DNA of 64,000 nucleotides from an uncultured Eggerthellaceae bacterium (GCA_947566075.1 CANOIM010000003.1:1-64000); one strand, 5' to 3'; shown: positions 43,476 to 52,896, numbered from the stretch's first letter. The notes: generated from the sequence alone by a model not told the origin. Program-made: numbers and translations.

Positions 43476-44015
43476 ATGGCTTTCAGCACGAAGTATGAGA
43501 CTGGGCTCATTGGAGAACTGACGCTCGCGTCTGACGGAGAGAGCATCATCGGATGTTGGTTCGAGAACGACCGCCTCTTCGGGGACACGGTGGAAGGCCC
43601 CCTGATCGAGAACGACGATATACCCGTGTTCGACGATGCACGACGATGGCTCGACAGGTACTTCAAGGGAGAGAACCCCGCCATCGATGATCTTCCGCTC
43701 AACCCCAACGGCAGCGATTTTCGCCATTTGGTGTGGGGAAAGCTGAAACAGATCTCCTATGGGACCACGGTCACCTACGGAGACATTGCGCGTCAGCTTG
43801 AGTTCGAGACAGGCAAGCGCGTGTCCAGCCAAGCGGTGGGAGGTGCGGTTGGGCACAATCCCCTCTGTGTGATCGTGCCGTGCCATCGGGTCATGGGTGC
43901 GAATGGGAACCTCACCGGCTTCGGCGGCGGATTGGATACGAAGATCAAGCTGTTGGAACACGAACACGTGGATATGGAGCGGTTCTATCGGCCGAAGAAA
44001 GGCACGGCTTTGTAG
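43476..44015 (+). CDS. ogt: Methylated-DNA--protein-cysteine methyltransferase (copy 1)
   Basis: A 179-residue suicide repair enzyme that takes methyl groups from O6-methylguanine onto the cysteine of IVPCHRVMG. The helix-turn-helix segment TTVTYGDIARQL and AVGGAVGHNPLC are standard. It begins 15 bp after the ABM gene, probably in one operon with the Ada-AlkA fusion. A paralogue lies at 45568-46131. Confidence 0.95.
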   Translation: MAFSTKYETGLIGELTLASDGESIIGCWFENDRLFGDTVEGPLIENDDIPVFDDARRWLDRYFKGENPAIDDLPLNPNGSDFRHLVWGKLKQISYGTTVTYGDIARQLEFETGKRVSSQAVGGAVGHNPLCVIVPCHRVMGANGNLTGFGGGLDTKIKLLEHEHVDMERFYRPKKGTAL

Positions 44016-44027
44016 GTCATATAACTG

Positions 44028-44617
44028 TTACAGGCCTGAGCCCTCGGCGATGTAGATACAGGCGTCCATGGCATCATCTATCGTGATATTTGCGGCATAG
44101 GCATTCGCCTTGGCATAAGGAGCCCATATCGTCTCGTTGATGTAAAGGGAGGAACGAACGGCATCCAGCGTCTCCCGCCAGGAAAGAAGAGCCTGCTCGG
44201 TGCCTCTTCTGCGCACGGTGGCCCGTATGGCGTCAGCGAGTGCTTCCCAATCAAGGGAGCCCTCGTAGAGCCTCGCCAACAGGACTACATCGTAGAAATC
44301 CCGGGCGCATCCGTTGAGCTCGCCGCGCCGGATGATGGTCTCGAACTTCTCTGCCAGAACCGTCTCGGGCGCGTAGGAGAGGACGGGTATATCGTCGCCT
44401 CCAAGGATGGGCGAATAGGAGTATGACAGCGCTCCCGGATGCCAGCCATGGAGGCGATGAGCATGCCGCCCTTCAGAACGATGTTTTCCGCATAGCGGCT
44501 CTTCGAGAATCGCTCGAGAAGCCGCTCCAGAAGGTGCATTTGAAGGACGATCTGCGGAGAGAGGCCCGTCTGGCGGGTGAGGTTCCTCACACGAGCTTTC
44601 ATGCTCGCATCGGTCAT
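44028..44617 (-). pseudogene. AbiEii-type nucleotidyltransferase toxin, disrupted
   Basis: The first ~60 codons from 44617 read a normal AbiEii start (LTRQTGLSPQIVLQMHLLER, then NIVLKGGMLIASMAGI). Near 44436-44445 the frame shifts, and the other frame continues with ALSYSYSPILGGDD, APETVLAEKFETIIRR and ARDFYDVVLLARLYEG to the stop at 44028. The residues that should lie between, including the catalytic Asp-x-Asp block, are absent, so an internal deletion of roughly 75-80 codons with a frameshift is inferred. The toxin should be inactive. Confidence 0.82.
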
Positions 44618-44622
44618 GGATA

Positions 44623-45228
44623 TCACAGCAGCACCTCCGTATATCTTTGCAATTCGTCCTCCACTCCGAGCGCTCGGGCATAGGATGCGATCTTCGGAAG
44701 GTCGCATTCCGGGCTTCCCAAGTATCCCCCCACGACATCTTTAAGCAGCTGCACATCGGCTTCTCCGCGCTTGCGGAGGGCGAAAATGTCGCAAACGCAG
44801 CGCTCGGAGTCGTAGACGCGCACGGGTGCCCCCACCAAACCTTCCACGGTTTGAATGCCGAGAGGGTAGGTGCCTTTGCCGCAGCGGTGCAGCGTGATGT
44901 TCGGATAGGCACGGGTGATGGCTGAGGCGTTGTATTCCCGAGGCACGGTGATGTCGGTGGAAAGAGGCAGTCTGTCGGAGAGGTTGTGCAGGTACAACGC
45001 GCTGCCATGGGAGACCACCGCACGCCCCCATCGGGCCGTGATGGCCTCCGGTTCGTCGGCCATGACATCGGGCAGCGTGTAGACGCCCCTCGTCTCGCAG
45101 TCGATCTTCCCCTGCTCTGCCATGCTGGCTATGAGTCCGGGGCTGAAGCCGGCACCCACGAGGTTCGACCAGCGGGCGATTCCGCCCCTCCCTTCCATGA
45201 AAACCAGCGCCTCCGCTGTTCTGCTCAT
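44623..45228 (-). CDS. abiEi: AbiEi-type antitoxin / transcriptional repressor
   Basis: A 201-residue type IV antitoxin with an N-terminal winged helix (GGIARWSNLVGAGFSPGLIA then GVYTLPDVMADE) and the AbiEi_4 C-terminal domain (DITVPREYNASAIT, RVYDSERCVCDIFALRKR). AbiEi represses its own operon and counteracts the AbiEii nucleotidyltransferase. It appears intact while the toxin gene, 5 bp downstream, is broken. Confidence 0.9.
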   Translation of the reverse strand: MSRTAEALVFMEGRGGIARWSNLVGAGFSPGLIASMAEQGKIDCETRGVYTLPDVMADEPEAITARWGRAVVSHGSALYLHNLSDRLPLSTDITVPREYNASAITRAYPNITLHRCGKGTYPLGIQTVEGLVGAPVRVYDSERCVCDIFALRKRGEADVQLLKDVVGGYLGSPECDLPKIASYARALGVEDELQRYTEVLL

Positions 45229-45266
45229 TGCGCTGTCTCCTTTGCCAGATTGAAGGATAGATTTAC

Positions 45267-45295
45267 ATGCTGCAATTATAGCAGTAACGCAGCAT
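45267..45295. promoter_or_regulatory. Inverted repeat upstream of abiEi, candidate operator
   Basis: ATGCTGC (45267-45273) and GCAGCAT (45289-45295) form a 7-bp inverted repeat, with an inner CTGC/GCAG pair, about 40 bp upstream of the abiEi start. AbiEi proteins are known to bind inverted repeats in their promoters. Confidence 0.55.
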
Positions 45296-45302
45296 AAAAA
45301 TC

Positions 45303-45567
45303 TATCAAGAACATTGCTTGGAAGAATTTGGCGAGAAAGACCTCCCCCTCTGCTCGCTTCCAGTCCGTCCATATAGGGAGGCAAAGCCTTTCTCTATGGA
45401 CCTTGACAACCCCATACCCGCCGCACCCTGGTAAGGCCAGGAGCGCGCCACGCGCTGAGAGGCCTCGTGGGGCGGCGAACAGGTCGCGCGCCCCTACAAC
45501 GGCGCCATGCGGGTATATAACCCGACGAGATGCACATCGATGCCCGTCCCTAACGGGTTCTGGGTAG
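45303..45567. other. Intergenic stretch without a recognised gene
   Basis: The region between the abiEi promoter and the second ogt holds short GC-rich hairpins such as CCTGG-TAAGG-CCAGG and many repeats of CGCGC, but no convincing reading frame. It could be a decayed repeat element; nothing more can be supported. Confidence 0.25.
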
Positions 45568-46131
45568 CTAAAGGGCTGTGCCCTTGGTTGGACGGGTCAG
45601 GATCGAAGTGTCAACGCCCTCGTGGTTGAGCAGCCAGAGCTTCTTGTCAAGGCCACCGGCATAGCCGGTGAGGCTTCTGTTGGTTCCCACGACGCGATGG
45701 CAAGGGATGATGATGCTGATAGGGTTATGACCCACAGCGCCTCCGATAGCAAGACTAGCCATCTTCTCCTTCCCGAGACGCTTTGCAGCTTCATAGGCGA
45801 TCTGGCCGTAAGTCGTCACCTCGCCATAGGGGATCTCTTTCAGGATGCCCCAGACGGTTTGGCGAAAATCGCTTCCGATAGGGGCGAGGGGAAGGTTGTC
45901 TAGGTCAGGCTTGCCGCCTTCGAAATAGGCCTTGAGCCATTCCGCTGTTGCTGTCAGGACCGGGTCATCTTTGGTGGCGACCGGAGCCATTTCCTCGGGG
46001 ATAGTGCCCCCGAAGTACTTCTGCCCCTCCATCCATAGGCCGCAGAGCGCCGTTCCATTGCTACAAATGGTCAGGTTGCCGATGGGGGATTCGACTTGTG
46101 CCGAGGCGTATTTCGCTGCTGTGTTCGACAT
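45568..46131 (-). CDS. ogt: Methylated-DNA--protein-cysteine methyltransferase (copy 2)
   Basis: A 187-residue Ogt with the acceptor site IIPCHRVVGTN, the DNA-binding segment GEVTTYGQIAYEAAKRLG and AIGGAVGHNPIS. It is clearly related to the copy at 43476 (both end in RPxKGTAL), but diverged, so this is an old paralogue pair rather than a recent duplication. It is transcribed toward the AbiE genes and separated from hemolysin III by a divergent promoter region. Confidence 0.95.
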   Translation of the reverse strand: MSNTAAKYASAQVESPIGNLTICSNGTALCGLWMEGQKYFGGTIPEEMAPVATKDDPVLTATAEWLKAYFEGGKPDLDNLPLAPIGSDFRQTVWGILKEIPYGEVTTYGQIAYEAAKRLGKEKMASLAIGGAVGHNPISIIIPCHRVVGTNRSLTGYAGGLDKKLWLLNHEGVDTSILTRPTKGTAL

Positions 46132-46407
46132 GGTTCGATCACGCTCCTATTCTCTCGAAAGGATTGTAAGCGTCAGCGCTGCGCGAGTACGGCTAGATTC
46201 GGACATGCACTCGGCATTGCAGGAAAGTTGACGATATGGGAAAAGCACCTGGCGAAGAGAGAAGCATTGACACGAAGAGCGAACTGCTAGAGCAGAAAGC
46301 ACCCATAGCTAGAAAGGAGCCCCTGCCTGTTCTTTGATTGTCCCGCACCGGTCAAGCTGCTATGCTTTTCCACCAATCTGGCCCGGCTAAGGGAAGGGGT
46401 GTCCGCC

Positions 46408-47091
46408 ATGGCAAGCGAACAGGCAGCAGGAAGCTTCCGTATCACCAGCAAGCAACAGGTTGCGCGCCAATACACCCTGGGCGAAGAGATAGCCAACGCT
46501 ATCACCCATGGCATCGGCGCTGGTCTGGCCATTGCCGCCCTCGTGCTCTTGATCGTGCGGGCTGTGGGAGATGGGGCCGGGGTCTACCTGGCGGCAGCTC
46601 TGGTCTACGGCATAGCGCTGCTCTTGGAATACCTGATGTCCACGCTGTATCACGCCCTGGCACCGGAGGGCGCGAAGCGCGTCTTCAAGGTACTGGATCA
46701 CAGCGGCATCTACCTGCTCATCGCGGGCACCTATACGCCCTACTGCCTGATAACCCTGTGGCCCGTGGGCGGCCTTTGGCTCTTCATCGGCATCTGGGCC
46801 ATGGCGCTTTTGGGCATCGTCTTCGAAGCCTTCTGGACGTTCCGCCCCCGCTGGGTGTCAGCGGCCATCTACGTGATCATGGGCTGGTGCATCATCGCCT
46901 TCGTGCCCTCGCTGTTCTCCCTCATGGATCCAGTAGGATTCTGGCTGTTGGTGGCAGGAGGCCTGAGCTACACCTGCGGCGCCATCTTCTATATCTTCAA
47001 GAAGGTGCGCTACATGCACTCCGTCTTCCACCTCTTCGTGCTAGCAGGCTCTATCCTGCACTTCTTCTCTATCTTCTTCTTCGTGCTCTAG
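46408..47091 (+). CDS. Hemolysin III family membrane protein (PAQR/YqfA-like)
   Basis: A 227-residue protein with seven membrane helices and the conserved metal-site residues of the family: EEIANAITHGIGAGLA, STLYHAL, DHSGIYLLIAGTYTPY and HSVFHLFVLAGSILHF. It belongs to the CREST/PAQR hydrolase-like superfamily and probably acts in membrane lipid homeostasis; the hemolysin name is historical. AAGGGAAGGGG lies upstream; GTG 46399 is an alternative start. Confidence 0.92.
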   Translation: MASEQAAGSFRITSKQQVARQYTLGEEIANAITHGIGAGLAIAALVLLIVRAVGDGAGVYLAAALVYGIALLLEYLMSTLYHALAPEGAKRVFKVLDHSGIYLLIAGTYTPYCLITLWPVGGLWLFIGIWAMALLGIVFEAFWTFRPRWVSAAIYVIMGWCIIAFVPSLFSLMDPVGFWLLVAGGLSYTCGAIFYIFKKVRYMHSVFHLFVLAGSILHFFSIFFFVL

Positions 47092-47228
47092 GGCCAACGT
47101 AGGGTGTCCTTTGCCGGAGCGCTCCTCTTGACGGGTCCTCCGAGCGGGATGTTTCTTCTTTGTTTCGCCAAAGATCGTTTTGCTACAATCGCCCATTATC
47201 CCGAAAGCGAACAAGAGGAAGCGGTCCT

Positions 47229-47780
47229 ATGGAAGAGGATCTCAAAGAGATAGGCCTGCGCATCAAGGGGCTTCGTGAAGCCTGCGATGTCACTCAGGAA
47301 GAGCTTGCTCAGGACCTGGGCGTAGATGTGGCAACCTACCAGCAGTGGGAAGAGCGGGGGGCAGATGTCCCCATCTCGGTGGTGTATCACATCGCGCGTA
47401 AGTTCGGCGTGGACATGACCGAGGTGCTCACGGGCAAGTCCGCCAAGCTGGATACCTACCACGTGGTCAGGCGTGGCGAAGGCAAGGTGGTGGACCGCCA
47501 TCCGGCTTACCATTTCGAAGACATGGCCTGGCGCTATCAGAACAAGATCATGCAACCGCTGATGGTCATCTTGGACCCTTCAGACGAACCTGCTGAGCTC
47601 ATCACCCACAAGGGCCAGGAGTTCAACTTCGTCGTTGAAGGCTCCGTGGCGGTGACCGTGGGGGACAAAGAGATCATCCTGAACGAATGGGATAGCATCT
47701 ACTTCAACCCAGAGATCCCCCACGGCCAGCGCTGCCACGGGGACGCGGTAGCCAAGTTCGTTACGGTCATCGCCGAATAG
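47229..47780 (+). CDS. XRE-family regulator with cupin sensor domain
   Basis: A 183-residue protein: helix-turn-helix at residues about 8-65 (IKGLREACDVTQEELAQDLG) and a cupin domain at about 110-180 (GQEFNFVVEGSVAVTVGDKE, then IPHGQRCHGD). Such regulators sense small ligands. The acyl-CoA synthetase gene follows after 62 bp, and this pair recurs in anaerobes, so it probably controls that synthetase. Confidence 0.9.
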   Translation: MEEDLKEIGLRIKGLREACDVTQEELAQDLGVDVATYQQWEERGADVPISVVYHIARKFGVDMTEVLTGKSAKLDTYHVVRRGEGKVVDRHPAYHFEDMAWRYQNKIMQPLMVILDPSDEPAELITHKGQEFNFVVEGSVAVTVGDKEIILNEWDSIYFNPEIPHGQRCHGDAVAKFVTVIAE

Positions 47781-47842
47781 GGGATGACCGTTCTTCCTTA
47801 CCCTGCCTGCACCAACGCTCACGAAGGACGATAGATCACGCC

Positions 47843-49519
47843 ATGACAGACCATATCCTCAAGCAATACTGCCCCCGCATCGAATTCGATTCCTACGAGG
47901 ATTTCTTGGAGCATTTCCGCATCAATGTGCCCGAGGCGTTCAACTTCGGCTTCGATGTGGTGGACGAATGGGCCCGGGTAGAGCCGGAGAAACGGGCGCT
48001 GCTCTGGGTGGATGACACGGGGGAGGAGCGCAGCTTCACCTTCGCGGATATCTCAGCGCTGTCGAACAAGGCGGCGAACGGGTTCCGGCGTATGGGCATC
48101 GGCAAAGGGGATGTGGTCATGGCCATCCTGCGACGCCGTTGGGAATACTGGGTAGTGGCGGTGGCCTTGGCGAAACTGGGGGCCATCATCATCCCTGCGT
48201 CCTTGCAGCTGACCACCAAAGACGTGGCCTACCGGGCCAATAGCGCGCAGGTGAAAGCCATCGTCTGCGTAGATGACCCCTACGTGATTAGCCAGGTGGA
48301 GGGGGCGCTTCCTCAGGCTCCCACCCTGAAGGACCTGGTGATCGTAGCGGGTCAGCGCGAAGGCTGGACCTCCTTCAGTGCCATGATCGAACCTGAGAGC
48401 ACCACCTTCGTTCGGCCTACGGGAGATGCAGGGGTCACCTCCAAGGATATCATGCTCATCTATTTCACCAGCGGTACCACGGGCAACGCCAAGGCAGTGG
48501 AACACGCCTTCTCCCACCCCTTGGGCCACATCATCACGGCCAAGTATTGGCAGCAGGTCCAGGAGGACCAGCTGCACATGAGCGTGACGGATTCGGGCTG
48601 GGCCAAGTTCGGATGGGGGAAGATCTATGGCCAGTGGATATGCGGCGCCACCATCTTTGCCTATGACATGGAGAAGTTCGTTCCGGCGAAGCTGCTCCAG
48701 AAGATCCAAGACTACAAGCTGACCACCTTCTGCGCCCCGCCCACCATGTACCGGTTCATGCTGCAAGAAGATGTTGCGGCCTATGATCTCTCCAGCGTTC
48801 AGAACTTCGCCACAGCCGGTGAGCCCCTGAATGCGGAAGTGACCATCCAGTGGGAGCGTCTCACGGGCAAGAAGATCCGCGAGGGCTTCGGTCAGACGGA
48901 AGGCCCCGTGCTCTTGGCAACGTTCCCTTGGATTGAGCCGCGGCCTGGTTCCATGGGCAAGCCCTCGCCGCTGCTGAACGTCAAGCTGTTGGATGATGAT
49001 GGCGTGGAAGTGCCTGATGGCGAAGAAGGGGCCATCTGCGTCACGGGCCTTGAGGAGAGCTACCCGCCGGGGTTGTTCGTGGGGTATTACAACAACCCCG
49101 AAGCCACTCAGGCTGCCGTGGGCGGGGATGTCTACAACCTCCATGACATGGCTTGGCGTGACTCTGACGGCTACTGCTTCTTCGTGGGCCGCAATGATGA
49201 TGTCATCAAGTGTTCCGGTTATCGCATCGGCCCCTTCGAAGTGGAAAGCGCGCTCATCGAACATCCTGCTGTGGTGGAATGCGCCGTAACCGCTGCTCCT
49301 GACCCCATTCGTGGCAAGGTGGTGAAGGCCTCGGTCATCTTGGCGGCAGGTTATGAGCCCTCAGATGAACTGGTGAAGGAACTGCAAGATCACGTCAAGC
49401 ACACCACCGCCCCCTACAAGTATCCGCGGATCGTAGAATTCGTGGATGACCTGCCCAAGACCATCGGCGGCAAGATCAAGCGCAAGCAGATCCGCAACGA
49501 AGACGGCATCCACGACTGA
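47843..49519 (+). CDS. AMP-dependent acyl-CoA synthetase
   Basis: A 558-residue ANL-superfamily enzyme activating a carboxylic acid to its CoA ester through an acyl-adenylate. Visible motifs are IYFTSGTTGNAKAVEH (P-loop), REGFGQTEGPVL, GRNDDVIKCSGYRIGPFE and the catalytic lysine region IGGKIKRKQIR. The sequence is of the medium-chain/acetyl-CoA synthetase group; chain length is not readable. It is downstream of the XRE-cupin regulator. Confidence 0.92.
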   Translation: MTDHILKQYCPRIEFDSYEDFLEHFRINVPEAFNFGFDVVDEWARVEPEKRALLWVDDTGEERSFTFADISALSNKAANGFRRMGIGKGDVVMAILRRRWEYWVVAVALAKLGAIIIPASLQLTTKDVAYRANSAQVKAIVCVDDPYVISQVEGALPQAPTLKDLVIVAGQREGWTSFSAMIEPESTTFVRPTGDAGVTSKDIMLIYFTSGTTGNAKAVEHAFSHPLGHIITAKYWQQVQEDQLHMSVTDSGWAKFGWGKIYGQWICGATIFAYDMEKFVPAKLLQKIQDYKLTTFCAPPTMYRFMLQEDVAAYDLSSVQNFATAGEPLNAEVTIQWERLTGKKIREGFGQTEGPVLLATFPWIEPRPGSMGKPSPLLNVKLLDDDGVEVPDGEEGAICVTGLEESYPPGLFVGYYNNPEATQAAVGGDVYNLHDMAWRDSDGYCFFVGRNDDVIKCSGYRIGPFEVESALIEHPAVVECAVTAAPDPIRGKVVKASVILAAGYEPSDELVKELQDHVKHTTAPYKYPRIVEFVDDLPKTIGGKIKRKQIRNEDGIHD

Positions 49520-49520
49520 C

Positions 49521-49561
49521 GGGACAACAGGACAATAGCCTACGTCCCCGTTGTCCCTTTT
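49521..49561 (+). repeat. REP-like palindrome of a second type, also terminator-like
   Basis: GGGACAAC (49521-49528) and GTTGTCCC (49550-49557) pair over 8 bp, then TTTTCG follows, so it could end the synthetase transcript. The inner sequence ACAATAGCCTACGTCCCC is the same unit as in both arms of the 79-bp palindrome at 54810-54888. Confidence 0.75.
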
Positions 49562-49656
49562 CGTCATTTTCCTGACAGCTGCCTGCTGTGCAGTCAGTCA
49601 AGGCGCTTTTGGCTCATGCTAGGCCCTCAAGCGGCCTTGCGTGGAAAGGAGCAACC

Positions 49657-49818
49657 ATGGAAAAGTACGTATGTGATGTGTGCGGATACATCTATGACCC
49701 GGCCATTGGTGATCCAGATGGCGGCATCGCCCCCGGCACCCCCTTCGCAGACATCCCGGATGATTGGGTCTGCCCCATCTGCGGTGTGGGCAAGGATGAT
49801 TTCTCTCCGATGGATTAA
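49657..49818 (+). CDS. Rubredoxin
   Basis: A 53-residue rubredoxin with the two iron-binding knuckles CDVCGYIYDP and CPICGVGKDDF, ending in PMD. AAAGGAG precedes the ATG. It lies 105 bp upstream of an FprA flavoprotein, for which rubredoxin is the usual electron donor. Confidence 0.96.
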   Translation: MEKYVCDVCGYIYDPAIGDPDGGIAPGTPFADIPDDWVCPICGVGKDDFSPMD

Positions 49819-49923
49819 CGGGAGAAGCTAGAATAGGCCTCAAGGAAGGTTCCCCGTGGCCGCACGGCTGCGGGGAACCCGTGCGCAAGCGGCCCTTGAG
49901 TTCTGAGCGGCAAGGAGGTCCTC

Positions 49924-51117
49924 GTGTTCAAAGCCTTTGAGATCATGCCCGGTATCTGGTGGGTAGGTGTCCTGGAATGGAACGAACGCTCCATCCATGG
50001 GTTCTCCATGCCCTACGGGTCCACCAACAACGCCTATCTCATCCTGGATGAGCACGTCACGCTGATAGACACCTGCACGGAAAGCTACTGGCCAGAGCTC
50101 TTGGAGCGCATTGCCAGCGTGGTGGATCCGTCCCGCATCGAATACGTGATATCCAATCACGCGGAGAAAGACCACGAGGGCGCTTTGCGGCAGGTCATGG
50201 CGAAGGCCCCGCAGGCGAAGATCGTCGCATCGCCCCAAGGGTGCAAGATCTTGAGAACCTACCTGGGGGATGCCCATGAGCTGATCCCTATGAAAACGGG
50301 GGATAGCCTGAAGCTGGGCCAGCGCACTTTGCAGTTCGTCCAAACGCCCATGGTCCATTGGCCGGACAACATGGTCACCTATGCGCCCGAAGACAAGATC
50401 CTCTTCTCCAACGATGCTTTCGGTCAGTTCCTGGCCACTTCTGAGCGCTTCGACGATGAGGTTGATCGTAGCCTGCTCTTCTCGTGCGCCAAGAAGTACT
50501 TCGCGAACATCATCATGCCCTTCGCAAAGCAAACGGCAAAGGCGGTGGCCGCGGTGAAGGGGCTTGACCTGGATATGATAGCCCCGTCTCACGGGCTCAT
50601 CTGGCGCAACCGGATCCCTGAGATCCTGGAAGCCTATGAGGCCTGGTGCCAGCTCAAGCCCACGCGCTCTGCCGTGGTGGCCTATGCATCCATGTATGGT
50701 TCCACCGGGCGCATGGCTCGGGCCATCGCGGAGGCTTTCGCGGCCCAGGGCATCAGCGTGCGCCTCTATGACCTCAAGGTGTCAGACATCTCAGACATCA
50801 TGGATCAGGTGATGGATGCCCAGTACGTGGCCGTGGGTTCCTCCTGCCAGAATATGACGGTGCTGCCCGAAGCAGGCCGCTTCCTCACCTACCTCAAGGG
50901 CCTGGCGCCCAAGGGTCGCACGGGCATCGCGTTCGGCTCCTACGGATGGTCTGAAGCAGGCCAGCAAGAGATCAGCGATGGGCTGAAGGGCGCGGGGTTC
51001 ACTGTGCCCCTGGAGCCCTTCACAGCGGAATGGAACAGCACCCCTGAAGGGGAAGAATGCATCTACAACGCCATTTGCACTCTGGTCTCAGAGCAGGCCG
51101 AAGAGCTGGAGCCCTAA
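49924..51117 (+). CDS. fprA: A-type flavoprotein FprA (flavo-diiron protein)
   Basis: A 397-residue flavo-diiron protein. The N-terminal beta-lactamase-like domain carries the diiron ligands (SNHAEKDHEGAL, MVHWPDN, NDAFGQF); the C-terminal flavodoxin domain begins VVAYASMYGSTGRMARAI. It reduces oxygen or nitric oxide with electrons from rubredoxin, protecting an anaerobe. It starts at a GTG behind AAGGAGG. Its last 30 bases overlap the convergent DUF554 gene. Confidence 0.95.
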   Translation: MFKAFEIMPGIWWVGVLEWNERSIHGFSMPYGSTNNAYLILDEHVTLIDTCTESYWPELLERIASVVDPSRIEYVISNHAEKDHEGALRQVMAKAPQAKIVASPQGCKILRTYLGDAHELIPMKTGDSLKLGQRTLQFVQTPMVHWPDNMVTYAPEDKILFSNDAFGQFLATSERFDDEVDRSLLFSCAKKYFANIIMPFAKQTAKAVAAVKGLDLDMIAPSHGLIWRNRIPEILEAYEAWCQLKPTRSAVVAYASMYGSTGRMARAIAEAFAAQGISVRLYDLKVSDISDIMDQVMDAQYVAVGSSCQNMTVLPEAGRFLTYLKGLAPKGRTGIAFGSYGWSEAGQQEISDGLKGAGFTVPLEPFTAEWNSTPEGEECIYNAICTLVSEQAEELEP

Positions 51118-51780
51118 GAACCACAGCGGAGGTACCAGCAGCGCGGGCAGCAGGTTCATCACCGGCACTTCCTTCACCTTCAGGATGCCCAGGCCGGATG
51201 CCAAGATGAGGAAGCCGCCTACGATGGTGATCTCAGCCATCAGATCAGCCGTGAGGAACGGTTGGAGCTGGGCTGCCAGCAGGTAGATAGTCCCCTGCCA
51301 GCAGAACAGCACCACCGCCGCTAGGGCAATGCCAATGCCGAAGGAAGAAGCCAGCACCATAGAGGTCACCAGGTCCAGGGTGGCATTGGTCAGCAGGAAC
51401 GTCTCATCCCCATACAGAGCGCTGTTGATGGGGCCTATGATGGAAAGCGCCCCGAAGCAGAAGATCATGATGGCGGTTGAGAGACCCTGGGCCAGGTTGG
51501 ATTCAGACTTAGAGCGCTTGTTCACGAACCGGTCGAACCGCCCGTTGATGTCCAGGGCCGTGCCCACCACGCCGCCCAGGGCCAGGCTGGCTATGAACAG
51601 CACCGGGTACACGCTTTCGCCCATGCCCTTCACCACAGAGTTCAGTCCAATGCCCACAGCGGCCAGGCCCATGGCCAAGAACAGGACATCCTGGTACTTC
51701 TCGCCCAGGCCGCGCTTGGCTGCTGATCCTACCGCGCTGCCCACCACGATGGCTACCGTGTTCGCAATGGTCCCGATCAT
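51088..51780 (-). CDS. DUF554 family membrane protein (YdfK-like)
   Basis: A 230-residue integral membrane protein with six or seven helices. The start MIGTIANTVAIVVGSAVGSA and the internal AMGLAAVGIGLNSV are typical of DUF554. Function is unknown; a transporter is assumed. ATG 51780 follows AGGAAA. Its 3' end overlaps fprA by 30 bp on the other strand. Confidence 0.88.
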   Translation of the reverse strand: MIGTIANTVAIVVGSAVGSAAKRGLGEKYQDVLFLAMGLAAVGIGLNSVVKGMGESVYPVLFIASLALGGVVGTALDINGRFDRFVNKRSKSESNLAQGLSTAIMIFCFGALSIIGPINSALYGDETFLLTNATLDLVTSMVLASSFGIGIALAAVVLFCWQGTIYLLAAQLQPFLTADLMAEITIVGGFLILASGLGILKVKEVPVMNLLPALLVPPLWFLGLQLFGLL

Positions 51781-51873
51781 TGCAGTTTCCTTCCAGTTCT
51801 GCTCTGCATTCGCCCGCGTCTTGATGATGACTACCATGAAAGCATACTTCATCTTCCTGCGGAAGGAGGACCT

Positions 51874-52860
51874 ATGCCAGCGTCCCATAAGAACATCACC
51901 GCTGCCGAGGTCAAAGCGGCTGTGCAGAATGCCTACGAGAAGATCCGCACCACCACAGGCGGCAAGAATGCCAGTTACATTCCCTATCTGGCCCAGGTTG
52001 ACCCGGACCTGTTCGGCATCAGCGTGTGCCTGCTGGATGGCACCCTCATATCAGTGGGAGATGCGGAACACACCTTCGGCATAGAATCGGTTTCCAAGGT
52101 GCCTACGGCTATCCTGGCCATGCGCGAATACGGGGCGGTGGACATCCTTGAGAAGGTGGGGGCGGATGCTACGGGGCTGCCGTTCAATTCCATCATGGCA
52201 CTGCTGCTAGAGAAGGACCGGCCCTCCTCTCCGCTGGTGAATGCGGGGGCTATCGCTGCTTGTTCCCTGGTAGAACCGGTGGGCAACGCAGAGGAGAAGT
52301 GGAAGGCCATCGTGGGCAATATCACGGAACTCACCGGGCGTGAGCCCCAGGTCATCCAAGAGCTCTATGCGTCAGAATCAGCCTCTGATTTCAATAACCG
52401 CTCCATCGCCTGGCTGCTGAAGGATTACGGGCGCATCTATGATGACCCTGACCTGTCGTTGGACCTGTATACGCGGCAGTGCTCGCTGGGTACCACCGCT
52501 CGGGACTTGGCAGTGATGGCAGCCACCATTGCCAATGACGGCTTCAATCCGGTGACCAACAAGCAGGTGTTCAATGCTGACCTGGCACCGAAGGTGACCT
52601 CTATGATCACCACCGTGGGCTTCTATGAGCGCACGGGGGACTGGCTCTACAAGTCAGGGCTTCCGGCGAAGTCAGGGGTGGGAGGTGGCGTGCTGGGAGT
52701 CATGCCGGGCATGTTCGGCGCCGCGGCTTTCTCGCCTCCGCTGGATGAGGCGGGTAACTCCGTGAAGGCGCAGCTGGCTCTTCGTGAGATCATGGGTGAA
52801 CTGGAATTGAACATCTTCGCCGCCAGCCGCCTGTGCGTCTGCGGCTCTTGCGAATCCTAG
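51874..52860 (+). CDS. glsA: Glutaminase
   Basis: A 328-residue serine-dependent beta-lactamase-related glutaminase that hydrolyses glutamine to glutamate and ammonia. The catalytic SxxK is SVSK (Ser72, Lys75) in the segment FGIESVSKVPTA, with VNAGAIAACSL and the closing SGVGGGVLGVMPG. The tail contains CVCGSCES, an unusual cysteine cluster. It is followed by a strong terminator. Confidence 0.93.
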   Translation: MPASHKNITAAEVKAAVQNAYEKIRTTTGGKNASYIPYLAQVDPDLFGISVCLLDGTLISVGDAEHTFGIESVSKVPTAILAMREYGAVDILEKVGADATGLPFNSIMALLLEKDRPSSPLVNAGAIAACSLVEPVGNAEEKWKAIVGNITELTGREPQVIQELYASESASDFNNRSIAWLLKDYGRIYDDPDLSLDLYTRQCSLGTTARDLAVMAATIANDGFNPVTNKQVFNADLAPKVTSMITTVGFYERTGDWLYKSGLPAKSGVGGGVLGVMPGMFGAAAFSPPLDEAGNSVKAQLALREIMGELELNIFAASRLCVCGSCES

Positions 52861-52896
52861 GTTTTGCGGCAATCTCCTCCATCCTCTGTAAAGAAC

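Noticed and set aside
44418..45068. Upstream part of the long minus-strand frame running into abiEii
   Set aside because: It overlaps abiEi and the abiEii start in the wrong frame; only the part from about 44436 down matches AbiEii.
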